Below are positions 21,791 to 32,235 of a stretch of DNA of 64,000 nucleotides, piece after piece. Position 1 is the stretch's first letter, and the number at the start of each line of letters is the position of its first letter. Source of the DNA: Pleurodeles waltl. Lineage: Eukaryota; Chordata; Amphibia; Caudata; Salamandridae. A program made the position numbers and the translations under genes. The DNA lies in NCBI RefSeq assembly GCF_031143425.1, contig NC_090438.1:753699823-753763822 (forward strand). The letters run 5' to 3'. The notes below the pieces were generated by a model that worked only from the letters and a program-made list of their open reading frames with translations, was not told the DNA's origin and ran no database searches.

Positions 21791-22944
21791 ACTAATGCAT
21801 GCAGTGTATGACATAGGGCTTGATGTGCACTACATCACACCCAATCCCTATGCAGCAAAGTATCACTGAGTTGTCACAAGGTTCACTGCTGAGCTGCAAC
21901 ACTTGAAAAATGTGGCAAGAGCCATTGGCAGTTACTTAATAGATGCTTTCAAAGTAAGGTAAAGACAACCACGTCCTTGGGAGAATGCACAATTCCACTG
22001 ATGACACTGTAGCAGGCAGTGTCAATATCTTCAGACATACGCAGCTAGATTTTCCTAATCGGTGTACACCACACAGCTAGAAAACTAGCCCACAATGAGA
22101 AAACCCAGGGAGTTCCAAGGAGATAGTGCTGTGCTGGGACACCCTTCATTAATTAATTCATTCATTCCCTGTACCAGTGCAGCAAAGTGTAACAGGTACT
22201 TCCCCACTTGTTGCTACTTGTTAAGAACAGAACTCCATGCAAGTTCAACTGCAGAGTTTTCTCAAGATTCCACATTCTAAATCTAACAGAAATGCTACAT
22301 GTATGGAATACGGTTTAAAACACAAAAGACATAAACTAAAATAAAATGACACAAAGTATAACAATCAATTGTCTCCACCTGTGTGTTTGAGACAGAGATC
22401 TGTCTAAACTCAAGGATAGCCATGCTGGCGAGTGTGAGAGCAGTATAACTTTTCATTTACCTGCCCTGTCCCCTTAGAGTTACTTTACAGTCATGAAATA
22501 TGAGTGCAAATCTGGAGGCAGGATGTGAATAGGAAAAGCGATTGTAGGTAAAACTAAAGAACAATGATATATATTATGAAAAAAACAGACCATATCAAGC
22601 CGCATGCCCAGATGCTAACTGCTTCAAAACAGAGAGTAGTGCTGTGCAGAGGAGACCAGGAACGGCGAGGTGAGCGAACCAAAGAGCATCGGACTCTCGT
22701 TTGCCGATATCGAGAGAGAGAGGTCATGACGACGGAGATAGCTTTTGCGCTCAGGAGCCAGACTTTGGATGGCGGCACATAGGGTATATAAGAGCATTCA
22801 AAAACATAATTTTGAAATCACGCTTCAATATTGAGTTGAGAAGGATGCGCTTGAACTTGGACCGAGGGAAGTCTGAAACTCCAATCTCCAGTTTGCAACG
22901 CGGCAAAGGAGGGCCGCAGCGTAATCGCTTGCGCCCTGAGGCAC
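21791..22944. other. Unassigned spacer left of repeat A
   Basis: No family was identified. It may contain the missing gypsy 5' end or LTR, but I cannot find a matching terminal repeat. The overlapping frames on both strands at 22,554-22,782 have no motif. Confidence 0.3.
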
Positions 22945-23030
22945 TTAACCTCTTCGCTGCCAGGCCTTTTCCCCCTCCTGTGCCGAGCCTTGCTATTTGG
23001 GGCAGTTCGCGCTTAGGCTCTCATCATTTT
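22945..23030 (+). repeat. Repeat A, left arm (split by the DIRS element)
   Basis: The segment TTAACC(T/C)CTTCGCTGCCAGG through TATTTGGGGCAGTT and CGCTTAGG.CTCAT matches 37,858-37,947 almost base for base. Its continuation, TTTTTGT(T/C)CACATAAGC, is found at 28,541, immediately beyond the DIRS right end. Confidence 0.85.
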
Positions 23031-23040
23031 ATGTCAAGAA

Positions 23041-23224
23041 CGGAGGCTCATATTATGCTTCTCTTACTTGCTTTAATTTTAATAGCAGCAGTCAAGAACT
23101 ACAACTCCCAAAAGGCTTAGAATAAAGAAGCCAATGGGAGCGAAAAACGTAAGTAAACTGCACCAATCAGAACAATGGAAGCTACGTATCCACTAAGCTT
23201 GACTGCGACCAGCCCTCTTTCTTG
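23041..23224 (+). repeat. DIRS left inverted terminal repeat
   Basis: Reverse-complementary to 28,304-28,487 over 184 bp with one difference. It starts at CGGAGGCTCATATTATGC and ends at CCTCTTTCTTG. The ten bases outside it (ATGTCAAGAA) are the left terminal extension and pair with the internal complementary region. Confidence 0.93.
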
Positions 23225-23751
23225 CTGCTCGCAGTCAAGATAAGTCACACACTTTTTCTTTCCTACGTTTATTCTTATAATTTATGTATTGTATTTACTT
23301 TTTATGGTATTTAAGTCTGCGCGTTCGTTTTAATGTAATTACTGATACTCTGGTTTCTTTCTGCTTATACGGCTCGGATTTCGACCCGTTTAAGCTGTAG
23401 AGCGCTCACGCGTTGCTGCCTCGAACGTTCTAACGGTCGCGTTCGTCTTGAACGCGTCCGTTCTCCCTCACCTGCTTTCTCCACGGCTTCCCTCTACCTC
23501 AGGCGGCCTCGTACTGCCGTCTTTCGACGCCTGAGTGTGCTGGGCCATCACGCTCAGCTCCACACCTCGCCTGCGAGGTCTACAACTCTCCGGTCTCCTT
23601 TCCCTCGGTGCTAGGGGTCCAGCCACGCCTCTTAGGGCGTGTTTATTGATTTTTTCAGTATCCCTACAGCATTAACTGTTTCCTCTCAGGTTTTTTCCTT
23701 GCCTATATATATTTTGTCCTACACTTTCGTCCCCTGGTGGTTATTAGCTAG
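23225..23751 (+). promoter_or_regulatory. DIRS 5' leader
   Basis: About 530 bp lie between the left terminal repeat and the first gag ATG at 23,752. The middle (23,380-23,640) is CpG- and pyrimidine-rich. A leader or promoter role is inferred from position only. Confidence 0.4.
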
Positions 23752-25150
23752 TATGGAAGGTCAAAATCCCTTTTCTGAAATTTCAGGCAAAAAGATTTTG
23801 GAGCCTTTATTAATGAGGCTATGACAAAGGCTATGGCAGCCACTATGACTAAGATGTCAAAGAACATTGAGAGTTCTGTTCAGAACATGTTCTTCAAATC
23901 CTTCATGGCCCATTCTGCGGGGGATAGCAGAAAGAGAAAAAACAAGGATTTGTCACGACAAAATGATGGCGCTTTGCTGACTGGTGAAGTCTCTTCACCC
24001 ATGACTGAGGATGAAATGCCTCCCGGGCCTCCTTCACAGGAGGGGAATTCTGATCAAGTATCTGGTAAACGTAAGTCTAAAACAAAAAATACTTTGACAG
24101 CGCCAAAACAAGTTGTAATTTCACATATTTCTGATACCGACAATGATGTCGGCGATATGGATGATTCGGATGATGATTCCGATGTGTGGGGTTCGCTCTC
24201 TCAGGCTTCCCCTCCTAAAAAGCCTAAATTGGAAGTTTCTACCCCCTTTTCGGAAAAAAATTGTCCTAGACTCAGAAGGTAACCCCATGTTTGATCCTTC
24301 CTAGCTCCACCATCCTAACTCCACGGAGTGGACTCCCGCGGCCATGTGGGTCAATACATAGCGTCCAGGTTAAGGCTTCCCCTTGATAAGCAAACGAGAG
24401 CTAAAATGAGATCAGAATGTCCCAGACCTTCCCTCTCTTCTAATTTTACCACAACCCCTGTGATTGACGAATCTCTCTTGACTTTTTTCTCTAAATTTGG
24501 CAAGGACCCCCGCAAAGGGGTAGACAAGGCCTAGTCAAATTGGCAGGATAAGCTACTAGATTTAGTGGGTCCGTTAGCTCGAATTTTGGACTTGGCAGAA
24601 GCAGCCAAAACAGACGATACCGACATCGACCCTTCCGAACTTTCCCTCTGGACCCAAAGGGCATTTTGCTTGTTAGGCAACGCCAATGCGGCCATCACTC
24701 ATGAGAGAAGGAAGGGGCTGCTACTCAAATTGGATCCCAAACTATCCAATCTAGCTTCCATGGATCCTGGAGTGAAAGCCGGAGGTCATCTCTTCGGGGA
24801 CTCATTTGTTAAAGACCTTGGAAAGTTCGTAGCTACTTTTTCCTCAATTGACAAGGCACAGCAGAATATTAAAAAGGTGTTTAACCAACGGGTTTTCGCC
24901 AGGGCCGGTACAGGCAGGAGCCGCTCTACCGGCCGTTTCACTCATCCTCAAGGAATCAGAGGCTCCTCATACGCATACTCAAATTACGGATATCAAGCCT
25001 ACAAGCCCCAGTTTTACCCTCAGAGAGGCAGGGGCTACAGGGGCCGTGGACAACGCGGATTCAGAGCCAACAAAACTCAAGGTAAGCCTTACCTCTGGCC
25101 TTCCTCCAGTGGGGGGAAGGCTAAGTTACTTCATTCAAAAATGGCGCTCT
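23752..25150 (+). pseudogene. DIRS gag-like ORF, frameshifted
   Basis: The start MEGQNPFSEISG at 23,752 is followed by a frameshift (near 23,795) into FINEAMTKAMAATMTKMSKN. An acidic/basic region comes next with DTDNDVGDMDDSDDDSDVWG and KKPKLEV, resembling nuclear-localisation and acidic patches. Further shifts near 24,270 and 24,345 and a TAG at 24,532 precede the main block (24,565 on): LSLWTQRAFCLLGNANAAI and ERRKGLLLKLDPKLSNLA, then an arginine/glycine/tyrosine-rich tail (YPQRGRGYRGRGQRGF) likely to bind nucleic acid. This arrangement is typical of vertebrate DIRS gag. The same frame stays open over the RT to 26,106, which I treat as overlap. Confidence 0.75.
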
Positions 25151-26100
25151 TTAACTTCCGATGCATGGATTCTGAATACCGTTCAGGGATACCAAATAGA
25201 ATTCTATTCCCAACCTCGCCAAGTTTATCTTCCCCCGCCGCTGATCTTTTCGAAAGAAATGTCTCTTCTCATCTCAGAAGAAGTGAATTCTCTCCTTTCC
25301 AAAAACGCTATTCAAATTTCGACGCCGGATCCCTCCGGGTTCCTCAGTTCACTATTCTTGGTTCAAAAGAAGAACAAAAAGTTCAGGCCAGTCATAAACT
25401 TAAAGTTTTTCAACCAGTTTGTCATATATCGACATTTCAAGATGGAAACAATTCTCCATTTACGGGATATACTCCTCCCTCTATACTTCATGGTACGTCT
25501 AGACCTTCAGGATGCATACCTTTCAGTTCCCATTCATCGGGACCACCGAAAGTATCTTCAGTTTCATTGGCTCGGACAAACTTACCAGTTTTCTTCCCTT
25601 CCGTTCGGTCTGTTGTCAGCAACATGGTGCTTCACAAAGCTGATGAAGCCAATAGCGGCGCATCTCAGAGTTTTGGGCATCAGACTGCTGATTTATCTCG
25701 ACGATATCCTTATCTTGCGTCAGAATTGCGAGACCCTTCTTTCCCATCTACAATTAACTTGTTCTCTTCTCTCCCAATTGGGTTTCCTTGTCAACAAAGA
25801 AAAATCAAGCATGGTCCCTTCTCAAAGAATTCAGTTTCTGGGATTCGAAATAGACTCCTCTTCTTCCTCTCTTCACCTTCCCTTACAAAAAGTAAATTCC
25901 ATCAAATCGGAAATCCTAAGAACACTTCGAAAAACCCACATCTCTCTGAGATCTCTGGCCAGGATTGTGGGCCTCTTGTCCTCTTCGATTCAGGCCATAT
26001 TCCCCGGCCCTTTGCACTATCGAGCCCTTCAAAGATTAAAAATCCGTCACCTCAGAAAAGGTCTAGCCTATTCGGACCTGATTGTTCTAGATCAAGAATC
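25090..26100 (+). CDS. DIRS reverse transcriptase domain
   Basis: In the frame that opens at 24,848 the RT runs from about 25,110. Motifs appear in order: EEVNSLLSKNAIQ, KFRPVINLKFFNQFV (fingers), MVRLDLQDAYLSVPIHRDHRKY (first catalytic aspartate), SSLPFGLLSATWCFTKLMKP, LLIYLDDILI (YLDD at 25,694-25,705), GFLVNKEKS and IQFLGFEID. All core RT residues are present. A one-base shift near 26,098-26,104 moves the RNase H into another frame. The RT copies the element's RNA into a DNA circle. This domain looks intact, unlike its neighbours. Confidence 0.9.
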
Positions 26101-27130
26101 GCCTAGAGCTCCAGTGGTGGATAGACCATTTAGACGCCTGGAATGGCAGAACCATCTTTCCGTCAGCCCCAGATCTTGTGTTAGAGTCCGATGCAAGCCT
26201 GACGGGTTGGGGCGCCCGTTGTGGACCAATCTCGACTGGCGGTACATGGTCACTAACGGAGTCCAGATTGCACATCAACTATTTAGAGATGCTTGCAGGT
26301 TCCTTTGCATTAAAGAGTCTGGCAAAAGGCAGGGTTCAGTGTACCATCCTCCTCCGTATGGACAATGTTTCGGCTGTCCGATACATAAACCATCTAGGAG
26401 GAACCAGATCGAAGCCGTTAGCAGACCTGGCAAAAAGCCTCTGGGAATATTGTTTAGACAACGGGATTTCCCTCACGGCATAATATCTCCCCGGCTCCCT
26501 CAACCAAACAGCGGACTGGCATTCCTGTTTCCTCAGAGATTACAGCGATTGGAGACTTCACCCCTCAGTCTTCCAGTCTATCCTCCACAAATGGGGCCCC
26601 TTCAGTATCGACCTTTTCGCCTCTCGCCTCAACGCCCAACTTCCCCACATTTTCAGTTGGCGTCCGGATCCTTCGGCATTGGCCTCCGATGCGTTTCTGC
26701 AGGATTGGTCACAAACAGTCAACTATGCTTTCCCTCCTTTTATTATGATCTCCAGAGTTCTGGCCCAGGTCAGACGTCAGAAGGCAACCCTGGTCTTGGT
26801 GGTACCATTTTGCCAATCTCAAATTTGGTTTCCTCCTCTCTTGAAATTGGCAATCGATTTTCCCTTTCTGCTCCCCTCCTTTCCCTCCTTTCTCCTAGAC
26901 CCATTAGGGAATCCTCATCCCTTGGTTCTCAACAAAACTCTCATCCTTTCAGGCTGGAAGGTATCGGGCCTTCCCCATCTACCATCCCAATTTCGGACGA
27001 AGCTACTGACTTCATCAATAAAGCCTGGGCTCCCGGCACCAGGAAGGCATATTCTTCCGCCTGGTCTCTTTGGTCTAGCTGGTGCATGGCAAGGGACCTC
27101 GATCCCGTTTCAACAGATATAAATTATGTA
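26101..27130 (+). pseudogene. DIRS RNase H and methyltransferase-like domains, shifted frame
   Basis: The domains lie in the frame of the ORFs at 26,178-26,483 and 26,679-27,122. LVLESDASLTGWGA holds the first RNase H aspartate, INYLEMLAG the glutamate, and LLRMDNVSAVRYIN another acidic residue. A TAA at 26,481 interrupts it, followed by YLPGSLNQTADW. Downstream FSIDLFASRLNAQ and SWRPDPSALASDAF, then VLVVPFC and WFPPLLKLA, match the DAM-like methyltransferase domain that follows RNase H in many DIRS elements. The frame runs +1 to the RT and overlaps the recombinase start. Confidence 0.8.
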
Positions 27131-27907
27131 ATTAACTTTCTGGCTGCACAAGCTAGTGAAGGTAAGTCTTATAGGACAATTAATTTATATAGGTCTGCTA
27201 TTTCCATGCATCACACCTATGTCAACGGAAAACCGGTGGGTGAACACCCTCTTCTTTGCCGGCTGTTAAAGGGAGTAAAATTTTCAATTCCTCCTCTACC
27301 TAAATATTCAAAGTTATGGGACGTAAATGTTGTTTTGAATTTGTTCCTCTCTTGGCAGGATAATTCTGACCTATCTTTAAAAATGCTTTCAGCAAAACTT
27401 ACTATGCTGCTTTGTTTAGTATCCATTAAGCGTTTATCAGATGTTAGAGCACTTGACATTACTTCCCGACAGTTCGCCCCTACGGGGGTACTATTTTCCA
27501 TTACGAAACGTACTAAAACTAATTTACGCACAGTTTTTTACCCATATTTTCCTGAACAACCCAAGCTATGTGTAGGACAATGTCTCAAGTGTTACGAAGA
27601 ACGTACAGCTAATCTCAGAAAGTCCTCTGTTTCCCAGTTGTTAATTTCTTTCCGAAAACCACACAATCCCGTGTCTGCTGCGACTCTAGCCAGATGGGTT
27701 CGTTGGGTAATGTCCCTGGCGGGTATTGATACCTCCATTTTTGGAGCTCAGTCAGCTAGAGGGGCCATGGCTTCCAAGGCCTTTTGGGTTGGATCCAGGT
27801 TAGAGGACATTCTGAGATCTGCTGATTGGTCCAATGATAATGTTTTCAGGACGTTTTACTGTAAGCCAGTTCATACTGCTACATCAATTGTGATTAATAT
27901 CCTTTAA
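26950..27907 (+). CDS. DIRS tyrosine recombinase
   Basis: The frame is open from 24,848 to 27,907 and the recombinase occupies the last 300 or so codons. A core-binding region (INKAWAPGTRKAYSSAWSLW) is followed by YRTINLYRSAISMHH and HPLLCRLLKGVK, then the catalytic domain. Catalytic arginine I is in KRLSDVRALD (CGT 27,431-27,433), arginine II in SARGAMAS, and the nucleophile tyrosine in FRTFYCKP (TAC 27,857-27,859). The box that usually reads HSxR has glutamine in place of histidine (CAG 27,749-27,751). The enzyme inserts the circular DNA intermediate; the substitution may impair it. Confidence 0.85.
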
Positions 27908-27910
27908 AAT

Positions 27911-28002
27911 AGCATAATATGAGCCTCCGTTCTTGACATAAAATGTAGATTTTCCTAGTAATTTATGACGGAAAGTCTTAATTTTATTAAAGACATGGAG
28001 GC
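27911..28002. repeat. DIRS internal complementary region
   Basis: Bases 27,911-27,944 are the reverse complement of the left outer end (about 23,025-23,059). Bases 27,945-28,002 are the reverse complement of the right outer end (about 28,483-28,538). In the established DIRS model this region templates completion and joining of the ends into a circle. It begins just after the recombinase stop codon. Confidence 0.92.
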
Positions 28003-28303
28003 GAGTATTATCCCGCCTCAACAAGGAGATGCTTCTGATCTTTCTCTTGTTTTTTCCCTCCCTGCAGCAATCTCCGCTCCAACTCCAACCTCTACCTGAT
28101 CAGAAGGTGGTTTTGTCAAGCAGCAACATATCGTCTGGACGGCCGGATCCTCTCCGATGCAGTTCCGCTACTCCCTACCGGATATCCTCCTCTCTTCGTT
28201 TATGTTTGGATCTGATCCAGGACTTTTGTTCTTTGTCTCTAGCAGTTGCCATAGTCTTGGCCATTTTACCGTTGTTTTCTCCTAATTACTAGCCTTCTCG
28301 CAT
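28003..28303. other. DIRS 3' spacer
   Basis: About 300 bp between the internal complementary region and the right terminal repeat. An 87-codon frame starting at 28,029 has no motif. Confidence 0.4.
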
Positions 28304-28487
28304 CAAGAAAGAGGGCTGGTCGCAGTCAAGCTTAGTGGATACGTAGCTTCCATTGTTCTGATTGGTGCAGTTTACTTACGTTTTTCGCTCCCATTGGCTT
28401 CTTTATTCTAAGCCTTTTGGGAGTTGTAGTTCTTGACTGCTGCTATTAAACTTAAAGCAAGTAAGAGAAGCATAATATGAGCCTCCG
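28304..28487 (-). repeat. DIRS right inverted terminal repeat
   Basis: Mirror of 23,041-23,224. The right extension (28,488-28,540) reads into ATTACTAGGAAAATCTACAC and pairs with the second half of the internal complementary region. Repeat A sequence resumes at 28,541. Confidence 0.93.
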
Positions 28488-29289
28488 TGTCTTTAATAAA
28501 ATTAAGACTTTCCGTCATAAATTACTAGGAAAATCTACACTTTTTGTTCACATAAGCTACCCACGCAAAAAAAATGGGAAAAAAGGCCTGCAGAACGCAG
28601 CTCGTGTTTTTTCCCCTGAAAATGGCATTAACAAAGGGTTTGCAGTGCTAAAATCACCAGCTTCCCATCTTTCAGGAACAGGCAGACTTGAATCAGAAAA
28701 CCCAATTTTTCAACACAATTTTGCATTTTACTGGGACATACCCCATTTTTTTGATTTTTTGTGCTTTCAGCCTCCTTCCAGTCAGTGACAGAAATGGGCA
28801 TGAAACCAATGCTGGATCCCAGAAACCGAAACATTTCTGAAAAGTAGACAAAATTCTGAATTCAGCAAGGGGTAATTTGTGTAGATCCTACAAGGGTTTC
28901 CTACAGAAAATAACAACTGAAAAATAAAATATTGAAATTGAGGTGAAAAAAACTGCAATTTTTCTCTACGTTTTACTCTGTAACTTTTTCCTGCAATGTC
29001 AGAGGTTTGAAAGCAATATACCGTTATGTCTGCTGGACTCTTCTGTTGCGGGGATATATAGGGCTTGTAGGTTCATCAAGAACTCTAGGTACCCAGAGCC
29101 AATAAATGACCTGCACCTTGCAGTGGGTTTTCATTCTATACTGGGTATACAGCAATTCATTTGCTGAAATATAAAGAGTAAAAAATAGCTATCAAGAAAA
29201 CCTTTGTATTTCCAAAATGGGCACAAGATAAGGTGTTGAGGAGCAGTGGTTATTTGTACATCTCTGAATTCCGGGGTGCCCATACTAGC

Positions 29290-30330
29290 ATGTGAATTAC
29301 AGGGCATTTCTCAAATAGACGTCTTTTTTACACACTCTCTTATATTTGGAAGAAACAAATGTAGAGAAAGACAAGGGGCAATAACAGTTGTTTTGCTGTT
29401 CTATGTTCCCCCAAGTCTCCTGGTAAAAATAGTACCTCACTTGTGTGGGTAGGCCTATCGCCCGTGACAGGAAATGCCCCAAAACACAACGTGGACACAT
29501 CCCATTTTTTGACAGAAAACAGAGGTGTTTTTTGCACAGTGCCTACCTGTAGATTTTGGCCTCTAGCTCAGCCGGCACCTAGGGAAATTTACCAAACCTG
29601 TGCATTTTTGAAAACTAGAGACCTAGGGGAATCCAAGATGGGGTGACTTGTGGGGCTCTGACCAGGTTCTGTTACCCAGAATCCTTTGCAAACCTCAAAA
29701 TTTGGCTAAAAAAACACATTTTCCTCACATTTCGGTGACAGAAAGTTCTGGAATCTGAGAGGAGCCACAAATTTCCTTCCACCCAGCATCCCCCCAAGTC
29801 ACCCGATAAAAATGGTACCTCACTTGTGTGGGTAGGCCTAGCGCCCACAAAAGGAAATGGCCCAAAACACAACGTGGACACATCATATTTTTTCACAGAA
29901 AACAGTGCCCACCTGTGGGTTTTGGCCTCTAGCTCAACCGGCACCTGGGGAAACCTAGCAAACCAGCACATTTTTGAAAACTAGACACCTAGGGGAATCC
30001 AAGATGGGGTGACTTGTGGGGCTCTGACCAGGTTCTGTTACCCAGAATCCTTTGCAAACCTCAACATTTGGCCAAAAAAACACTTTTTCCTCTCATTTCG
30101 GTGACAGAAAGTTCTGGAATCTGAGAGGAGCCACAAATGTCCTTCCACCCAGCGTTCTCCCAAGTCTCCCGATAAAAATGGTACCTCACTTGTGTGGGTA
30201 GGCCTAGCGCCCACTAAAGGAAATGGCCCAAAACACAACGTGGACACATCACATTTTTTCACCGAAAACAGAGGGGTTTTTTGCAAAGTGCCTACCTGTG
30301 GATTTTGGCCTCTAGCTCAGCCGGCCCCAG
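29290..30330. repeat. Tandem array, unit about 366 bp, roughly three units
   Basis: GTTACCCAGAATCCTTTGC starts at 29,671 and 30,037 (366 apart). GTACCTCACTTGTGTGGGT recurs at 29,432, 29,815 and 30,181 (383 and 366 apart). Other shared blocks are GGCCTCTAGCTCA.CCGGC and GACACCTAGGGGAATCCAAG. Copy B holds equivalent units near 38,940-39,190 and, after its L2-like insertion, a more diverged one to 40,950. Confidence 0.85.
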
Positions 30331-30339
30331 GGAGGCAGA

Positions 30340-31830
30340 AATGTCCTAAACTAAATTTGCCCCCTAACCCCCCCGGGGAGCGACCCTTGCCTACGGGGTT
30401 GCCCCTGCGTGACACTGGCACAAAAAAAAGATCCCCGGTGCCTAATTGTTTCTGCCCCCCTTGGGGGCAGATTGACCTAAAATGGGCCGATTTGCCCCCA
30501 AGGGGGGCAGAAATGGTCTAAATACAATTTCCCCCCCCCCCAGGGAGCAACCCTTGCCTAATGGGTCCCTCCCCATCTCTAAAAAAACAAACAAACAAAA
30601 AACCAAAACATAACAAAAAAAAATTGCCCTGGCGCCTAGAGGTTTCTGCCCCCCCTGGGGGTAGATCAGCCTAATAACAATAGGCCGATCTGCCCCCAGG
30701 GGGGGCAGAAATGGCCTAAAATAAATTTTCCCCCCGACCCCCCTGGGGAGCGACCCTTGCCTATGGGGTCGCTCTCCTTGCGTGACGGCTCAAAAAAAAA
30801 GATCCCTGGTGCCTAGTGGTTTCTGCCCCCCCCCCGGGGGCAGATTGACCTAAAATCGGCCGATCTGCCCCCAAAGCGGGCAGAAATGGCCTAAATACAA
30901 TTTGCCCCTCCAGGGGAGCGACCCTTGCCTAAGGGGTCGCTCCCCATCTCTAAAAAAACAAACAAACAAAAAAAAAACAAAAAAAAGAAAATTGCCCTGG
31001 CGCCTAGAAGTTTCTGCTTCCCCGGGGAGCAGATCGGCCTAATAACAATAGGCCGATCTGCCCCCAGAGGGGCAGAAATGGCCTAAAATAAATTTGTCCA
31101 CCCACTCCCCCCGGGGAGCGACCCTTGCCTACGGGGTCGCTCCCCTTGCGTGACGGCGCAAAAAAAAAGATCCCTGGTGCCTAGTGGTTTCTGCCCCCCT
31201 TGGGGCAGATTGACCTAAAATCGGCCGATCTGCCCCCAAAGCGGGCAGAAATGGCCTAAATACAATTTGCCCCTCCAGGGGAGCGACCCTTGCCTAAGGG
31301 GTCGCTCCCCATCTGTAAAACAACAACAACAAAAATCCCCGGTGCCTAGTGGTTTCTGGCCCCCTTGGGGGCAGATCGGTCTAATTAAAATAGGCTGATC
31401 TGCCCCCCTGGGGGGCATAAATGGCCTAAAATACATTTGCCCCCAGGGGAACTACCCTTGCCTAAGGGGTCGCTCCCCTTACGTGAAATTCACAAACAAA
31501 ACAAAAAACAAAAACAAAAAACTCCCTGGTGTCTAGTGGTTTCTGTCCCCCTTGGGGTCAGATTGGCTTCATAAAAATAGGCCAATCTGCCCCCAATGGG
31601 GGCAGATATGGCCTAAATATAATTTGCCCCCTATGGGAGCGACCTATGCCTCAGGGGTCACTCCCCACCTCTAAAAGAAAAAAGAAAACAAAAACAAAAA
31701 ATGTATCCCTGGTGCCTAGAGGTTTCTGCCCCCCCCCCCTGGGGGCAGAAAAGGCCTTTAAAAAAAATGCCCTCCCTGGGAGCGACCCTTGCCCAAGGGG
31801 TCGCTCCCTCATGCCAGTTTCATTTTTAAA
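30340..31830. repeat. Nine-unit array with two hairpins per unit
   Basis: The block (A)CCCTTGCC(T/C)A sits at about 30,382, 30,550, 30,752, 30,920, 31,120, 31,285, 31,452, 31,641 and 31,783. Spacings are close to 168, 202, 168, 200, 165, 167, 189 and 142. Each unit carries one stem made of GGGGAGCGACCC...GGGTCGCTCCCC and, in most units, a second of CTGCCCCC..GGGGGCAGATCGG...CCGATCTGCCCCC. A-rich linkers (AAACAAACAAAC or CGCAAAAAAAAAGATCCC) alternate between units in the first two thirds. Copy B has at least four units near 41,818-42,345. Confidence 0.85.
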
Positions 31831-31854
31831 ATTAAATCCCTGGTGTCTATTTGG

Positions 31855-32235
31855 CGTTTCAAAAGCCGGATTGCAAAGCAATCCGGCTTTTGAAAAGCAG
31901 AGAGAGACTTCAAAGGGAAGGAAATAACTTTCCTTCCCTTTGAAGCCTCTCTCGGCCTCCCCCACGTGATCGGAAGAGAAATGCTTCGCGATGGGAGGAG
32001 GCCCTGTGACAATCAGCGCACGATCACGCGCTGATGTCACGGGGTGGGGGGGGTCAGGGTGGAAGGGGAAGGGCTTCCCCGTCCATCCCTGCCTTAGGGG
32101 GGTGGGGGAGAACCCCACAGAGGGAACGCTAGCGCCGCCTCTGGGCTCTGTGCCCAGGACGTCATGGTTACGTCCTGGGCACAGCAGCACTGTGCCTCAG
32201 GACGTAACCATTACGTCCTGGGCACAGAAGGGGAT
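31855..32235. repeat. Hairpin chain at the right end of repeat A
   Basis: Consecutive stems are 31,857-31,874/31,878-31,895 (18 bp, loop AAA), 31,908-31,924/31,929-31,945 (17 bp, loop TAAC), 32,006-32,019/32,028-32,040 (13 bp with a bulge) and 32,149-32,162/32,170-32,183 (14 bp). A further GTGCC..CAGGACGTAA stem lies around 32,190-32,226. Its CAGGACGT core is shared with the preceding stem; otherwise stems are unrelated. This is the same design as 1,586-1,822. Confidence 0.8.

Larger units (their letters stand above)
23031..28540 (+). mobile_element. DIRS-type tyrosine-recombinase retrotransposon, nearly complete
   Basis: It has a textbook DIRS layout: inverted 184-bp terminal repeats (23,041-23,224 and 28,304-28,487), terminal extensions, and an internal complementary region (27,911-28,002) complementary to both outer ends. 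Inside lie gag-like, RT, RNase H, methyltransferase-like and tyrosine-recombinase coding regions. The two terminal repeats differ at a single position that I can see (TTAATTTTAAT versus TTAAGTTTAAT). DIRS elements integrate a circular intermediate through the recombinase rather than by an endonuclease or DDE integrase. As sequenced, gag, the RT/RNase H junction, RNase H and the recombinase active site all carry lesions. Confidence 0.93.

Noticed and set aside
29672..30286. Two similar minus-strand frames as duplicated genes
   Set aside because: They follow the 366-bp tandem unit and contain no domain. Similarity is explained by the DNA repeat.
30340..31830. CRISPR-like array of regular units
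   Set aside because: Units of 140-200 bp with internal hairpins and A-rich linkers do not match 25-40 bp repeats with unique spacers. The context is a vertebrate repeat, with no cas genes.
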